64,000 nt of DNA from Halomonas alkalisoli (GTDB taxonomy: Bacteria; Pseudomonadota; Gammaproteobacteria; Pseudomonadales; Halomonadaceae), in NCBI RefSeq assembly GCF_021412585.1, contig NZ_JAKCMI010000026.1, forward strand, positions 62,001 through 126,000. Reading direction: 5' to 3'. Shown here piece by piece: positions 9,007 through 18,505 of this stretch (within the stretch, counting starts at the first letter, position 1; each line of letters opens with the position of its first letter). The position numbers and the translations under genes were made by a program. The notes under the pieces were generated by a model, which was not told the origin of the DNA, searched no databases, and was given only the letters and a program-made list of their open reading frames with translations.

Positions 9007-9696
9007 CTAGAACCCCAGCTGATCGAGCAGGTCGTCGACCTGGTCCTGATCGGTGACGACATCGACCCCAGGCTTGATCTGAGGTCCGTTGAGCAGTCCC
9101 TCCTCACGCTTGCGATCGGTTTCCCATTGGTCGTTGGCCTTCTGCTGCATCGTCTCCCGGTCCATGTTCTCGGGAACGGCGTCGATGAGCACCTGCACCA
9201 GCTGGTGCTCGATCTCGCGAATCACATCCATCATCTTCTTGATGACCTGGCCCGTCAGGTCCTGGAAATCCTGGGCCATCATGATCTCGAGCAGCTCTTT
9301 CTGGGTCGCCTGGGTCTTGTCGGGCACAGCGGCCAGGTAGGAGCGGGTCTCGTTGACCAGTTCGCGAGCCTCATCGAGCTCCTTGGGTTCGGCGAACCAC
9401 TCTGCCCAGCGCTTGTCCAGGGATTCGGCACCATCGCTGAGCGAGTCCTGCAGGGGCTGCGCCCTGTCGATGGCGTTCAGCGCCCGCTCGGCGGCCTGTT
9501 CGGTCATGGTCGCCACATAGCTGAGGCGGTCCCGGGCGTCGGGTATGGCTTCCGCCGCCTTCTCGATCTCCTTGTCCAAGCCCAGCTCACGCATGCTCTC
9601 TCTGAGCATGCGCGTCAATTGACCGATACGCTGCACCAGTTCTTCGCCGGCGGCGCTGGACGGCTGCGCCTCACCGGGCTGCTCGTTTGCGCTCAT
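9007..9696 (-). CDS. cheZ: Chemotaxis phosphatase CheZ
   Basis: CheZ removes the phosphate from CheY-P to stop the tumble signal. The 229-residue chain has the long helical hairpin with [15 protein letters not shown], whose second Gln of DLTGQ is the residue that positions the attacking water in E. coli CheZ. The C-terminal CheY-binding helix is also present ([12 protein letters not shown]). I chose the ATG preceded by AAGGAG at 8 bases; an upstream ATG would add 13 residues. It follows cheY by 35 bases. Confidence 0.96.
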   Translation of the reverse strand: MSANEQPGEAQPSSAAGEELVQRIGQLTRMLRESMRELGLDKEIEKAAEAIPDARDRLSYVATMTEQAAERALNAIDRAQPLQDSLSDGAESLDKRWAEWFAEPKELDEARELVNETRSYLAAVPDKTQATQKELLEIMMAQDFQDLTGQVIKKMMDVIREIEHQLVQVLIDAVPENMDRETMQQKANDQWETDRKREEGLLNGPQIKPGVDVVTDQDQVDDLLDQLGF

Positions 9697-9731
9697 CTTG
9701 TTCTCCTTCGCCAGGGGCCAGCCCTCGGCCA

Positions 9732-10121
9732 TCACTTGCCCATTTTCTCGAATATCTTGTTGAGTTTTTCTTCCAGGGTTGCGGCCGTGAACGGCTTGAC
9801 CACATAGCCACTGGCGCCTGCCTGGGCAGCGGCGATGATATTCTCCTTCTTGGCCTCGGCGGTGACCATCAGCACCGGCAGCGTCTTGAGCCCATCGTCG
9901 GCACGAATCTGCTTGAGCATCTCCAGGCCATCGAGATTGGGCATGTTCCAGTCCGACACCACGAACTCGAAACCACCGCCACGGAGTTTGCTCAAGGCTT
10001 CCTGGCCATCCTCGGCCTCCTCGACATTGGTGTAGCCGAGCTCCTTGAGCAGGCTTCGAACGATCCGACGCATGGTCGGGAAGTCATCGACCACCAGAAA
10101 GCTCATGTTCTTGTCAGCCAT
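9732..10121 (-). CDS. cheY: Chemotaxis response regulator CheY
   Basis: A 129-residue single receiver domain that carries the signal from CheA to the flagellar switch. All key residues are in E. coli positions: the acidic pair Asp12/Asp13, phosphoacceptor Asp57 (VVSDWNMP), Thr87 (MVTAEA) and Lys109 (VVKPF). It lies between a receptor gene and cheZ in the operon that starts with cheB. Presumably both CheA P2 domains encoded in this window can dock it. Confidence 0.98.
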   Translation of the reverse strand: MADKNMSFLVVDDFPTMRRIVRSLLKELGYTNVEEAEDGQEALSKLRGGGFEFVVSDWNMPNLDGLEMLKQIRADDGLKTLPVLMVTAEAKKENIIAAAQAGASGYVVKPFTAATLEEKLNKIFEKMGK

Positions 10122-10155
10122 CGGGATTCCTCGTTAATGTCATGAATAGTTGACT

Positions 10156-10176
10156 GACGGCGGCGTCTCCGCCGTC
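10156..10176 (-). terminator. Strong hairpin between receptor gene and cheY
   Basis: A perfect 8-base stem (GACGGCGG with CCGCCGTC) around a 5-base loop lies a few bases after the receptor stop codon. No T run follows in the minus direction, so it may be an RNA stability element or partial terminator lowering cheYZ expression relative to upstream genes, not a full stop. Confidence 0.4.
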
Positions 10177-10181
10177 CTGCT

Positions 10182-11930
10182 TCAGAATTCTTCCCACTCG
10201 CCCTCGGCCACAGGCTCGGCGCGACTCTTGCGCTGCGGCTTGGGGTCCACCTCGGCGACCTGGCGCCGGGCAGGCTGGGCCAGTGCCGGCACTCGGGTGC
10301 GGGCCGCCATGTCGGCACGCCCCTGATCCGTATCGGCGTTCGCTGTCGGCTGGTGCGAGGCGTGGAGCGCGTCACCAGCCAGGCGGAACACCGCCACGGC
10401 CTGCTCCAGCCGGCTGGCCTGCTCTTCCAGCGAGGAAGCCGCCACTGTGGCCTGCTGAACCAGCGAAGCGTTCTGCTGGGTCACCTGATCCATCTGTCCC
10501 ACCGCCTGGCTGACCTGCTCGATGCCGTCGCTCTGCTCCTGCGAGGCCGCGGAAATCTCGTCCATGATATCGGTGACGCGCCGAACCGCCGACACCACCT
10601 CATCCATGGTCTCCCCGGCCTGCTCGGCCAGCGTCGATCCCTCCTTCACCTGGGCGACCGAACCGTCGATCAGCTCCTTGATCTCCTTGGCAGCCGTGGC
10701 GCTGCGGCTGGCGAGGTTGCGCACCTCGCCGGCCACGACGGCAAAGCCTCGACCCTGCTCACCGGCCCTGGCCGCCTCCACGGAGGCGTTCAGCGCCAGG
10801 ATATTGGTCTGGAAGGCAATGGAGTCGATGACGCTGGTGATATCGCTGATCTTCTTCGAGCTGGCCGAGATGCCGCCCATGGTCTGCACCACGCGATCGA
10901 CCACCTCGCCGCCACGCTCCGCGGTAGTGGAAGCGTCCAGGGCCAGGCCGCTGGCCTGGCGGGCATTGTCGGCGTTCTGGCGCACGGTGGCGGTGATCTG
11001 CTCCATGCTCGCCGCGGTCTCCTGCAGCGATGCCGCCTGCTGCTCGGTACGTGACGAGAGGTCGGCGTTACCACCGGCGATCTCGCGGGTGCCGATATGA
11101 ATCGAACCGCTGCTGTCACGCACCTGACCGACGATACGCACCAGGCTCTGCTGCATATTGCGCATGGCGTTGAACAGCTTGCCGATCTCGTTACGACTGC
11201 CCTCCGGGATCTTCCCGGTCAGGTCGGCCTTGGAGATGGTCTGCAGGTGCTGGACCGCGGCATGCAAGGGGCGAATGACGATCTTGCGCAGGCCTGCATA
11301 GATCGCTATCACCATCAAACCGATCAGGACCAGCAGCGCAAGCCCTGCTCGCTCGAACCAGAGTGCCTGGGTGTGGAAGTCCTCGACAAGCGCATTGGTC
11401 GTGCTGAAACCATAGGCAACGAATGCGCTAATGCTCTCCCCGAGGGCATTACTCGGCGCCTCCAGCTCGTCACGCAGATTGCCGAACCCCGGCGTATTGA
11501 GCTCGTCGAGGGCGACATGCTGCTGACGCACCAGATCCAGCACGGTGGTGAAATGCGACTCCACCTCGGCAGCCAGCAGCCCACCCTGTTCAGACTTGGG
11601 GGAGGCAGAGAAGCTGGCCAGTCGCTGCTCCGAACGGTCGAGGTTGCTGAGTGCCAGGGCGAGCTGCTCGTTGGCCTGGGCCATACGACCCAGCATGACC
11701 TGGTTGGAGGCGATCTCGAGGTTCACCCGCGCCACATTGAGCAGGGCATCGGCCCGGTTGATCTCGTTCAGCTGCTCGGCGCTGAGCTCATTCAAGGTCG
11801 TCAGGGCACGATTGGCATTTCTTTCTGCCACGAACCCCATGCCGGCAATCAACGCAATGAAGACGACGAAAGCTGCCAGAACGGACACCATGGCGGCATG
11901 AATACTGATGTTGCGGATGAATCGACTCAT
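10182..11930 (-). CDS. Methyl-accepting chemotaxis protein (Tar/Tsr type)
   Basis: A 582-residue transmembrane receptor. TM1 lies near 12-32, a helical periplasmic ligand domain of about 155 residues follows, and TM2 is near 192-214. A HAMP domain comes next, then the cytoplasmic signalling hairpin with the invariant tip ([33 protein letters not shown]). Methylation helices flank the tip. The C-terminus ends EWEEF, a CheR/CheB tethering pentapeptide of NWETF type. The ligand cannot be predicted. It lies between cheB and cheY, 55 bases after cheB. Confidence 0.95.
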   Translation of the reverse strand: MSRFIRNISIHAAMVSVLAAFVVFIALIAGMGFVAERNANRALTTLNELSAEQLNEINRADALLNVARVNLEIASNQVMLGRMAQANEQLALALSNLDRSEQRLASFSASPKSEQGGLLAAEVESHFTTVLDLVRQQHVALDELNTPGFGNLRDELEAPSNALGESISAFVAYGFSTTNALVEDFHTQALWFERAGLALLVLIGLMVIAIYAGLRKIVIRPLHAAVQHLQTISKADLTGKIPEGSRNEIGKLFNAMRNMQQSLVRIVGQVRDSSGSIHIGTREIAGGNADLSSRTEQQAASLQETAASMEQITATVRQNADNARQASGLALDASTTAERGGEVVDRVVQTMGGISASSKKISDITSVIDSIAFQTNILALNASVEAARAGEQGRGFAVVAGEVRNLASRSATAAKEIKELIDGSVAQVKEGSTLAEQAGETMDEVVSAVRRVTDIMDEISAASQEQSDGIEQVSQAVGQMDQVTQQNASLVQQATVAASSLEEQASRLEQAVAVFRLAGDALHASHQPTANADTDQGRADMAARTRVPALAQPARRQVAEVDPKPQRKSRAEPVAEGEWEEF

Positions 11931-11985
11931 ATCGGCAGTTCCTCGCGCACGGAGACGCTAGCGTCTTCAGTCATGATTGTTATGT

Positions 11986-13047
11986 TCAGACCCGCTGTGC
12001 CCGGCCGGAGGCCGCCACCAGCGCCATCAAGCGTTCCGGTATATCGTCCAGGCCGAGCACCTCGGATGCCCCGCCCAGGGCAATGGCCTCTCGCGGCATG
12101 CCGAATACCACGCAGCTCGCCTCGTCCTGGGCCAGGGTGGCCGAACCGGCCTGGCGCATCTCCAGCAGCCCCGCCGCCCCGTCCTTGCCCATTCCGGTCA
12201 AGATCACACCGATGGCATTGCGGCCCGCCTGGCTCGAGGCGGAATGGAAGAGCACGTCCACCGACGGGCGATGGCGGTTGACCGGGGGGCCGTCGTCCAG
12301 TCGCGCGACATAGTTGGCCCCGCTGCGCGCCAGCTTGAGATGGGAGTCCCCCGGGGCGATATAGGCGTGCCCCGGCAGCACGCGCTCGCCGTCCGTGGCC
12401 TCCTTGACCGATATCTGGCACAGGCGATCGAGCCGCTCGGCGAAGGAGCGGGTAAAGCCGCCCGGCATGTGCTGGGTGATCAGAATGGCCGGACTGTTGG
12501 CCGGCAGGGGCTCCAGTACGGCGCGTATCGCCTCCGTGCCCCCCGTCGATGCCCCGATGATGATCAGCTTCTCGCTGGAAACCAGCGGCGCCTTCAACGT
12601 CGGACGCGCGGTCGTCTCCGGGCGCCTGGCCTGTCGTGGACGCGACTTGGCGGCGGCACGAATCTTCTCGGCGATATCGTTGGCATAATCCATCATGCCG
12701 TTGCGTATCCCCAGTGCCGGCTTGGCCACGAAATCGACGGCCCCCAGCTCCAGGGCTCGGAGTGTGACTTCCGAGCCTGCCTGGGTCAGTGACGACACCA
12801 TCAGGACCGGCATGGGTCGCAGGCGCATCAGCCGCTCGAGGAAATCGAGACCGTCCATGCGCGGCATCTCGACGTCGAGCGTCAACACATCGGGGTTATG
12901 ACGCTTGATGAGATCACGTGCCACCAGGGGGTCCGGCGCTACGGCCACGACCTCCATGTCCGGCTGGGAGTTGATGATCTCGCTCAGCAGGTCGCGAATC
13001 AGCGCTGAGTCATCGACACACAGCACCTTGATCCTGTTCGATACCAA
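11986..13047 (-). CDS. cheB: Chemotaxis methylesterase/deamidase CheB, TTG start
   Basis: CheB demethylates receptors and is activated by phosphorylation. Residues 1-125 form the receiver ([10 protein letters not shown]; phosphoacceptor Asp58 in [12 protein letters not shown]). A linker leads to the esterase with catalytic Ser in [10 protein letters not shown], His in TQHMPGGFT and Asp in LTGMGKDGA. The start is taken as TTG because AAGGAGG lies exactly seven bases before it and the protein then begins [13 protein letters not shown], as CheB usually does. The upstream in-frame start at 13095 would add 16 residues. A sigma-28 promoter lies 66-92 bases upstream, so this gene starts the cheB-receptor-cheY-cheZ operon. 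Confidence 0.95.
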   Translation of the reverse strand: MVSNRIKVLCVDDSALIRDLLSEIINSQPDMEVVAVAPDPLVARDLIKRHNPDVLTLDVEMPRMDGLDFLERLMRLRPMPVLMVSSLTQAGSEVTLRALELGAVDFVAKPALGIRNGMMDYANDIAEKIRAAAKSRPRQARRPETTARPTLKAPLVSSEKLIIIGASTGGTEAIRAVLEPLPANSPAILITQHMPGGFTRSFAERLDRLCQISVKEATDGERVLPGHAYIAPGDSHLKLARSGANYVARLDDGPPVNRHRPSVDVLFHSASSQAGRNAIGVILTGMGKDGAAGLLEMRQAGSATLAQDEASCVVFGMPREAIALGGASEVLGLDDIPERLMALVAASGRAQRV

Positions 13048-13112
13048 GACGAGGCCTCCTTGATGGCAAGGGCCGCTCGACACGACCCAAGGCAAATGAC
13101 GTTATAGCTCTA

Positions 13113-13139
13113 CCATCGGCCTCGGCGGCCGAAACTTTA
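13113..13139 (-). promoter_or_regulatory. Sigma-28 (FliA) promoter for cheB operon
   Basis: On the minus strand there is a perfect -35 TAAAGTTT at 13139-13132, an 11-base spacer, and GCCGATGG at 13120-13113 (6 of 8 to GCCGATAA). It sits in the cheR-cheB gap. Confidence 0.85.
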
Positions 13140-13201
13140 GCGCCCAGCCGGCAATAGCCGAGTCGGAAAAAGATGGCAGGCGGATCGGACGGCAAGCACG
13201 C

Positions 13202-14086
13202 TCAGCGATGGCCTGCCAGTGTGTAGACGGTCTGTCCCCTCAGCCGGAACACCTTGCTGATATAGGAGAAGTTCTCGGAGTGGCCGGCAAACAGCAGCCC
13301 GTTGGGCTTGAGCAGCGGTGCGAAGCGCTCGAGAATCCGCGCCTGCGTCTCCTTGTCGAAGTAGATCATGACGTTACGGCAGAAGATTGCGTCGAAGGGT
13401 CCCTTGACCGACCACTGGGGCGCCAGCAGGTTCATTGACTGGTACTCCACCAGCGACGAGACTTCGGGCCGGATCCTGGCGAATCCCTCATGGCGGCCCT
13501 TGCCCTTCTGGAAGAAGCGCTTCACTCGCGCCTCATCGAGCTTGCGCACCTGCTCGATGGGATAGACTCCCGCTCGGGCTCTCGCGAGAGCTTCGGTGTC
13601 GATATCGGTTGCCACCACCCGTGCGTCGGCCGCCTTCGAGCCGAGGCTCTCGAGCAGCGTCATGGCCAGCGAATAGGGCTCCTCCCCCGAAGACGCCGCG
13701 GCACTCCAGACACGCACCGGCCCGCTGACCTGGCGAACGTGCTCGGCCAGCAGCGGGAAATGGTGCATCTCACGAAAGAACGCGGTGAGATTCGTGGTCA
13801 GTGCGTTGGTAAACGCCTCCCACTCCCGTGCATCGGGCTGGCGAGACAATCTAGCCAGATAATCGCTGAAGCGGGTCAGGCCGTGGTGGCGCAGGCGTTT
13901 GGCCAGTCGGCTGTAGACCATCTCGCGCTTGTGCTCCGCCAACACGATGCCCGCACGCTGGTAGATCAGCTGGCGAATCTGCGTGAAGTCCTCGTCGGTC
14001 AGGATCAGATCACGCTCCAGCTGACCGAGTCCGGACCACTGGCCCGGATCGGAACCTGAGCCTGTTGCCGTCAAAACGTTTCCCAC
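13202..14086 (-). CDS. cheR: Chemotaxis receptor methyltransferase CheR
   Basis: CheR adds methyl groups from S-adenosylmethionine to receptor glutamates. The 294-residue protein has an N-terminal helical domain (about 25-95, with [14 protein letters not shown] and [13 protein letters not shown]). The Rossmann-like methyltransferase domain has [19 protein letters not shown] and [16 protein letters not shown]. The GTG start overlaps the end of the upstream Aer-like receptor by 16 bases, so the two are coupled. All three receptors in this window end in a CheR-tethering pentapeptide. Confidence 0.96.
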   Translation of the reverse strand: MGNVLTATGSGSDPGQWSGLGQLERDLILTDEDFTQIRQLIYQRAGIVLAEHKREMVYSRLAKRLRHHGLTRFSDYLARLSRQPDAREWEAFTNALTTNLTAFFREMHHFPLLAEHVRQVSGPVRVWSAAASSGEEPYSLAMTLLESLGSKAADARVVATDIDTEALARARAGVYPIEQVRKLDEARVKRFFQKGKGRHEGFARIRPEVSSLVEYQSMNLLAPQWSVKGPFDAIFCRNVMIYFDKETQARILERFAPLLKPNGLLFAGHSENFSYISKVFRLRGQTVYTLAGHR

Positions 14087-16260
14087 TCTTCATCCATGGA
14101 TGACACTGCCTTGCCTTGCTTCGCCGGTGACGGCTTCACCGGCCGGGGATCCTGCCGCAGAGCCGGCACCGCGGGCCGCAGGCTGTGCTCCCTGCCGTCT
14201 GTCGCCTGCTGCATCGCCTCGACCTGCTCAGGCCCCGCCCCGCGCAAGCGGAACACCCGGATGGCCTGGGCCAACTGTTCCGCCTGATACTGCAGGTCGC
14301 TGGCCGCACGGGCACTCTGCTGCACGCGCTCGGCATTCTGCTGGGTGACCTGGTCCATCTCGGTGATCGCCTGGTTGATCTGGCCGATGCCGCTACTCTG
14401 CTCCTCGGAGGCCGCGGTGATCTCGCCCATGATGTCGTTGACCCGCGTGGATGCGGCCACCACCTCCGCCATGGCGCTCTCGGCCTTCTGCACCTGGGCC
14501 GCGCCCTCCTTGATCTCGCTGGCGGAACCGTCGATCAGCTGGCGGATCTCCTTGGCGGCATCCGCACTGCGCCCCGCCAGGCTGCGCACCTCGCCGGCCA
14601 CCACGGCGAAGCCGCGGCCCTGCTCGCCGGCCCGGGCCGCTTCCACCGAGGCGTTCAGGGCGAGGATATTGGTCTGGAAGGCGATCCCGTCGATGACGTT
14701 GATGATGTCGGTCATCTTGTTGGAACTGGCGGTGATCCGCTCCATGGTCTGCACCACGCCATGCATCAGGTCGCCGGTATCCCGTACGCGGCTGGCATTG
14801 TCCAGGGCCAGCCCGCTGGCCTGGCGCGCATTGTCGGTATTCTGCTGCACCGTAGTGGTCATCTCCTCCATGCTGGAGGCGGTTTCCTGCAGCGAGGCGG
14901 CCTGCTGCTCGGTGCGCGCCGAGAGATCCTCGTTGCCACGGGCGATGGAGCGCGAGGCCGGTGTCACCACGTCGATGCCCTGCTGCACGCTGTGAGTCGT
15001 GGTATAGAGGCTCTTGCGCATGGTGTTCAGCGCCTTGAGCAGCATGCCGACCTCGTCGCGCCGCGGCTCCGGCGAGCGCACCGCCAGGTTGCCGGAGGCA
15101 ACCTGCAGCGTGAAGTCCACCGCCCGGCGCAGCGGACGGGTAATCGAGCCCATGGTCCAGAGCCCCAGCATGATCAGGAAAGCGACCCCCAGCGATACCG
15201 CAACCACCTGCCCCTTCAGCATCAGCGCCTGCCCCTGGGCCGCCTCCTCGGCCAACACGTTGGCATAGGCCAGCTTGCCCTCCACCAGTACGTTGATGCT
15301 TTGACCGATCAATTCGACTTCCGCGCGCAGCACATCGTTGAAGGCCTCGTAGGCGGCAAAACCGCTGCCCTCGATAAGAGCGGCCAGCGTGGGGCGAATG
15401 CCTTCCTGTACGGCAACATCGAGCTGCCCGTCCAGGGTGGCAATCTCCGGCTGGGTGGCGTCCTCGCCATCCAGGAAACTCTGCCAGGAGGCCTCGATAC
15501 GATCGACCACGACATTGACCTCATCGTCGAGCTCGTGGATCTGCTCCAGGCGCAGCGCACGCGGGTTGCGCACCGGACGCTCCAGGTCGATCATCAGCTG
15601 GCTAAGAAGCTGGTCGATACGCTGAAGGTCGGCGATATCCTGCACGCCGTTGTTGTTGAGCTGTGCGACCCGGTCCCCCGACACCTTGAGGCCATAGAGG
15701 CCAGCCGCACCGCTGAGCAGAAGCAGCAGAACGGGTACCAGCGTCATCATGACCAGCTTGGCGCGAATGGTGCGCAGGTTGAGGCGGGCAAGAAAGCCCA
15801 GCGGCCCGCGCCGCACCAGTTGACCCTGGCGGAACGCCAGGTGCCTGGCACGTCCCTCGCGCAGGCGGGCGTAATCGCCTGCGGCCCTTTCGGCGGTGGC
15901 CGGGTCGACCTTGGCACGCACCGAGGTGTAGCCGAGACACTTTCCCTCTTCGAGGATCGGGGTGACGGTGGCGTGCACCCAGTAGTGATCGCCGTCCTTG
16001 CGCCGGTTCTTGACCACCCCCTGCCAGGTGTCGCCCTGCTTGATGGTCTGCCACAGGTCGGCAAAGGCCTCCGCCGGCATGTCGGGGTGCCGGATGAGAT
16101 TGTGGGGTGAACCGATCAGCTCATCATGGCTGAAGCCACTGACCTCCACGAACGCCGCGTTGGCATAGGTGATATGCCCCTCCAGGTCCGTGCGGGTGAT
16201 CAAAAGGTGCTGATCGCTCAGCTTGTATTCACGCTGTGTTACTGGCTGATTATCGCGCAT
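14071..16260 (-). CDS. Aer-type PAS chemoreceptor with periplasmic domain
   Basis: A 729-residue receptor. Residues about 20-115 are an Aer-type PAS domain ([33 protein letters not shown]), which in E. coli Aer holds FAD and senses redox state. Unlike E. coli Aer, which has one hairpin-like membrane anchor and no periplasmic sensor, this protein has TM1 at about 168-190, a helical periplasmic region of ~160 residues and TM2 at about 351-373. HAMP and a full MCP signalling domain ([20 protein letters not shown]) follow. It ends EWETF. It could combine internal energy sensing with an external ligand. The upstream region contains a 13-base tandem repeat and a 19-base palindrome, but no clear sigma-28 promoter. 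Confidence 0.92.
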   Translation of the reverse strand: MRDNQPVTQREYKLSDQHLLITRTDLEGHITYANAAFVEVSGFSHDELIGSPHNLIRHPDMPAEAFADLWQTIKQGDTWQGVVKNRRKDGDHYWVHATVTPILEEGKCLGYTSVRAKVDPATAERAAGDYARLREGRARHLAFRQGQLVRRGPLGFLARLNLRTIRAKLVMMTLVPVLLLLLSGAAGLYGLKVSGDRVAQLNNNGVQDIADLQRIDQLLSQLMIDLERPVRNPRALRLEQIHELDDEVNVVVDRIEASWQSFLDGEDATQPEIATLDGQLDVAVQEGIRPTLAALIEGSGFAAYEAFNDVLRAEVELIGQSINVLVEGKLAYANVLAEEAAQGQALMLKGQVVAVSLGVAFLIMLGLWTMGSITRPLRRAVDFTLQVASGNLAVRSPEPRRDEVGMLLKALNTMRKSLYTTTHSVQQGIDVVTPASRSIARGNEDLSARTEQQAASLQETASSMEEMTTTVQQNTDNARQASGLALDNASRVRDTGDLMHGVVQTMERITASSNKMTDIINVIDGIAFQTNILALNASVEAARAGEQGRGFAVVAGEVRSLAGRSADAAKEIRQLIDGSASEIKEGAAQVQKAESAMAEVVAASTRVNDIMGEITAASEEQSSGIGQINQAITEMDQVTQQNAERVQQSARAASDLQYQAEQLAQAIRVFRLRGAGPEQVEAMQQATDGREHSLRPAVPALRQDPRPVKPSPAKQGKAVSSMDEEWETF

Positions 16261-16323
16261 GTTTATTATCCCTTGTCACACTAGTCACGCCCGGAGCGCC
16301 CCGACCCTTTATGCAAAGCCTTA

Positions 16324-16360
16324 TATAGAAAGCCCCTATAGAAAGCCCCTATAGAAAGCC
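16324..16360. repeat. 13-base tandem repeat upstream of the Aer-like receptor
   Basis: TATAGAAAGCCCC occurs in three head-to-tail copies, the third ending TT instead of CC. On the minus strand each unit reads GGGGCTTTCTATA, and a further GGCTTT follows, so the array lies 64-100 bases before the receptor start. It may tune promoter strength. Confidence 0.8.
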
Positions 16361-16398
16361 TTCCCGCAGATCCTTACGCAACAGTTTACATAAGCAAT

Positions 16399-16417
16399 GT
16401 TACGTAATTTACGTAAC
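16399..16417. promoter_or_regulatory. 19-base perfect palindrome, candidate operator
   Basis: GTTACGTAA and TTACGTAAC form a perfect 9-base inverted repeat around one T. It lies 139-157 bases upstream of the Aer-like receptor and is not preceded or followed by a T run, so a protein-binding site is more likely than a terminator. The regulator is unknown. Confidence 0.5.
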
Positions 16418-16481
16418 CATTCTTACACACCCTTCAGCAATACATGCCGCATGGAGCCGGAATCTCTGTCTTGCCTGGCTC

Positions 16482-17864
16482 TCAGAAGGAAGCCCACTCC
16501 TCTTCCTCTTTTCGAGACGCGCCGTTTCGAGCTGCGCTGTTTCGAGACACGCTGTTTCGAGAAGCTTCGGGCGACGACTCATGGCCGCTGCGCCTACCGG
16601 CAGGCAAAGGATCGCTCAACGGCGGGGCCTGAAGCGCCCTGCCGGGATCATGCTGCGTTGGGGCGCCATGGGCTGCCGCCTGCCCCGCCACGCGGAAGCG
16701 CAGCACCGCTTCACGGAGGCGACCGGCCTCGGCCTCCAATTGCGTGGCCCCGGCTGCGGCCTTCTGTACCAGCGTTGCATTCTGCTGGGTCACCTGATCC
16801 ATCTGGGTGACGGCCTGGTTGACCTGGCCTATGCCGTTGCTCTGCTCCAGCGACGCCGAGGCAATCTCGTCCATGATGTCGCTGACACGCTGGACGGCCG
16901 CCACGATCTCGGCCATGGTCTGGCCGGCCTGGTCGACACGTGAGGTGCCCACGTCCACCTTCTCGCGGGATGCTTTAATCAAGGTGCGAATCTCGCCGGC
17001 GGCCAAGGCACTGCGACCGGCAAGGCTGCGAACTTCCTGGGCCACCACCGCGAATCCACGGCCATGCTCGCCGGCCCTGGCTGCCTCGACCGAGGCATTG
17101 AGGGCCAGAATGTTGGTCTGGAACGCGATGTTGTCGATCACACTAATGATGTCCGACATCTTGTGCGAGCTGTCGCTGATGTCGTGCATGGTCGACACCA
17201 CATCGCTGACCACATCGCCACCCTGAGCGGCGGTACGCGATGCCTCGGCCGCCAGCTGGCTGGCCTGGCGCGCATTGTCGGCATTCTGCTCCACGGTGGA
17301 GGCCAGCTGCTCCATGCTGGAGGCCGTCTCTGCCAGCGATGCCGCCTGCTGCTCGGTACGCGAGGAGAGCTCGCCGTTGCCTCGGGCGATCTCATGGGCG
17401 CCCTGGTAAATACCTTCGCTGCTGCTGCGCACGGTACCCACGGTGTCGGACAGCCCGTCCTGCATATGCTTGAGGGAAGTGAACAGTCGGCCTATCTCGT
17501 TGTTGCCGCGGTTCTCCACCGGCTGGGAAAGATCACCCCGTGCCAGGCCCTCGAAATAGCCGACCAGCCGGGCCAGCGGCTGCAACACATTGACCGTGAT
17601 GCCCCACATGACAACCGCCATCACCAGCGCCGAACCCACCAGCACGGCAATGATGGCCAACCGCATCCAGCCGGCCACCACATCGAAGCCCTGTAACAGC
17701 AGGGCGCCCGACTCACCGGCATGGGGAGCCATCTCGGTAACCGCGGCATGGCCCTGCTGCAGGGCATACAGCCCCAGCACGCTGAGCACGACGATCATGC
17801 CACCGAAGAACAGCAGCACCAGGACCCAGCTGGCTCGGACGGTCAGGTTGTCGAGAAGCTTCAC
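16482..17864 (-). CDS. Methyl-accepting chemotaxis protein with minimal ligand domain
   Basis: A 460-residue receptor. TM1 (about 13-35) and TM2 (about 67-93) are separated by only ~30 periplasmic residues, far shorter than the usual ~150, so it has no standard ligand-binding domain. HAMP and a complete signalling hairpin follow ([33 protein letters not shown]). The C-terminal linker ends in three pentapeptide-like repeats ([15 protein letters not shown]) and then EEEEWASF, a variant CheR-tethering tail. A very good sigma-28 promoter precedes it. It may sense membrane state or internal signals, or act through partner receptors. Confidence 0.93.
   Translation of the reverse strand: MKLLDNLTVRASWVLVLLFFGGMIVVLSVLGLYALQQGHAAVTEMAPHAGESGALLLQGFDVVAGWMRLAIIAVLVGSALVMAVVMWGITVNVLQPLARLVGYFEGLARGDLSQPVENRGNNEIGRLFTSLKHMQDGLSDTVGTVRSSSEGIYQGAHEIARGNGELSSRTEQQAASLAETASSMEQLASTVEQNADNARQASQLAAEASRTAAQGGDVVSDVVSTMHDISDSSHKMSDIISVIDNIAFQTNILALNASVEAARAGEHGRGFAVVAQEVRSLAGRSALAAGEIRTLIKASREKVDVGTSRVDQAGQTMAEIVAAVQRVSDIMDEIASASLEQSNGIGQVNQAVTQMDQVTQQNATLVQKAAAGATQLEAEAGRLREAVLRFRVAGQAAAHGAPTQHDPGRALQAPPLSDPLPAGRRSGHESSPEASRNSVSRNSAARNGASRKEEEEWASF
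16510..16561. repeat. 15-base tandem repeat inside receptor tail
   Basis: Three 15-base units beginning TTTCGAG, plus a partial fourth, encode the repeated S/A-R-N-x-x pentapeptides of the flexible linker before the EWASF tether. Because the unit is 15 bases, copy-number change keeps the reading frame and alters only linker length. Confidence 0.75.
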
Positions 17865-17971
17865 GTCATTCCCTCATGATCGGCAGGGCCAGGGCCCGAT
17901 GATGGTTGGCGACAAGTATCGATGGGCGACAAGCCAAAGCCTGGCCTGCCGCGGATCACCCTCTGGGTTGA

Positions 17972-17998
17972 CTATCGGCCAGCAGGGAGAAAACTTGA
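17972..17998 (-). promoter_or_regulatory. Sigma-28 promoter for the minimal receptor gene
   Basis: Minus-strand TCAAGTTT at 17998-17991 (7 of 8), an 11-base spacer and GCCGATAG at 17979-17972 (7 of 8) lie about 108 bases before the start, in the gap after cheW. Confidence 0.85.
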
Positions 17999-18010
17999 GT
18001 CGAATCAGGC

Positions 18011-18505
18011 CTATTCAGCCACACGCTCGACCAGCTCCATCTCGTCGCTGGTCAGCAGCTTGTCGATGTCCACGATCACCAGCATGCGATCCTCGAGGCT
18101 GCCGAGCCCGCTGAGGAAATCGGACGAGAGCGTCACGCCGAATTCCGGCGCCGGCTTGATCTGGTCGGGCGACAGCGTCATCACGTCGGAAACGCCATCC
18201 ACCACGATCCCTACCACGCGATCCTCGACGTTGACCACGATCACCACGGTCTGGCCGCCATACTCCACCTTGTCGAGATGAAACTTGATGCGCAGATCGA
18301 CGATGGGCACGATCACGCCGCGCAGATTGGTCACACCCTTGATGAAGTCGGGCGCATTGGCAATGCGCGTGACGTTCTCGTAGCCGCGGATCTCCTGCAC
18401 CTTGAGGATATCGACCGCGTACTCCTCCTCACCCAGGGAGAACACCAGGAATTCACGGTTGTGGGCTTCGGCCGCGGTCATGGCCGCTTCGGTCGTCTGG
18501 TTCAT
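18011..18505 (-). CDS. cheW: Chemotaxis coupling protein CheW
   Basis: A 164-residue scaffold that links receptors to CheA. It shows the CheW double SH3-like pattern with [37 protein letters not shown] and the closing [11 protein letters not shown]. Length is typical. The ATG overlaps the cheA stop by four bases (ATGA), so the two are translated together in the motA-motB-cheA-cheW operon. Confidence 0.97.
   Translation of the reverse strand: MNQTTEAAMTAAEAHNREFLVFSLGEEEYAVDILKVQEIRGYENVTRIANAPDFIKGVTNLRGVIVPIVDLRIKFHLDKVEYGGQTVVIVVNVEDRVVGIVVDGVSDVMTLSPDQIKPAPEFGVTLSSDFLSGLGSLEDRMLVIVDIDKLLTSDEMELVERVAE

Noticed and set aside
16324..16360. CRISPR array
   Set aside because: Units are 13 bases, directly adjacent and without spacers, and no cas gene is present.
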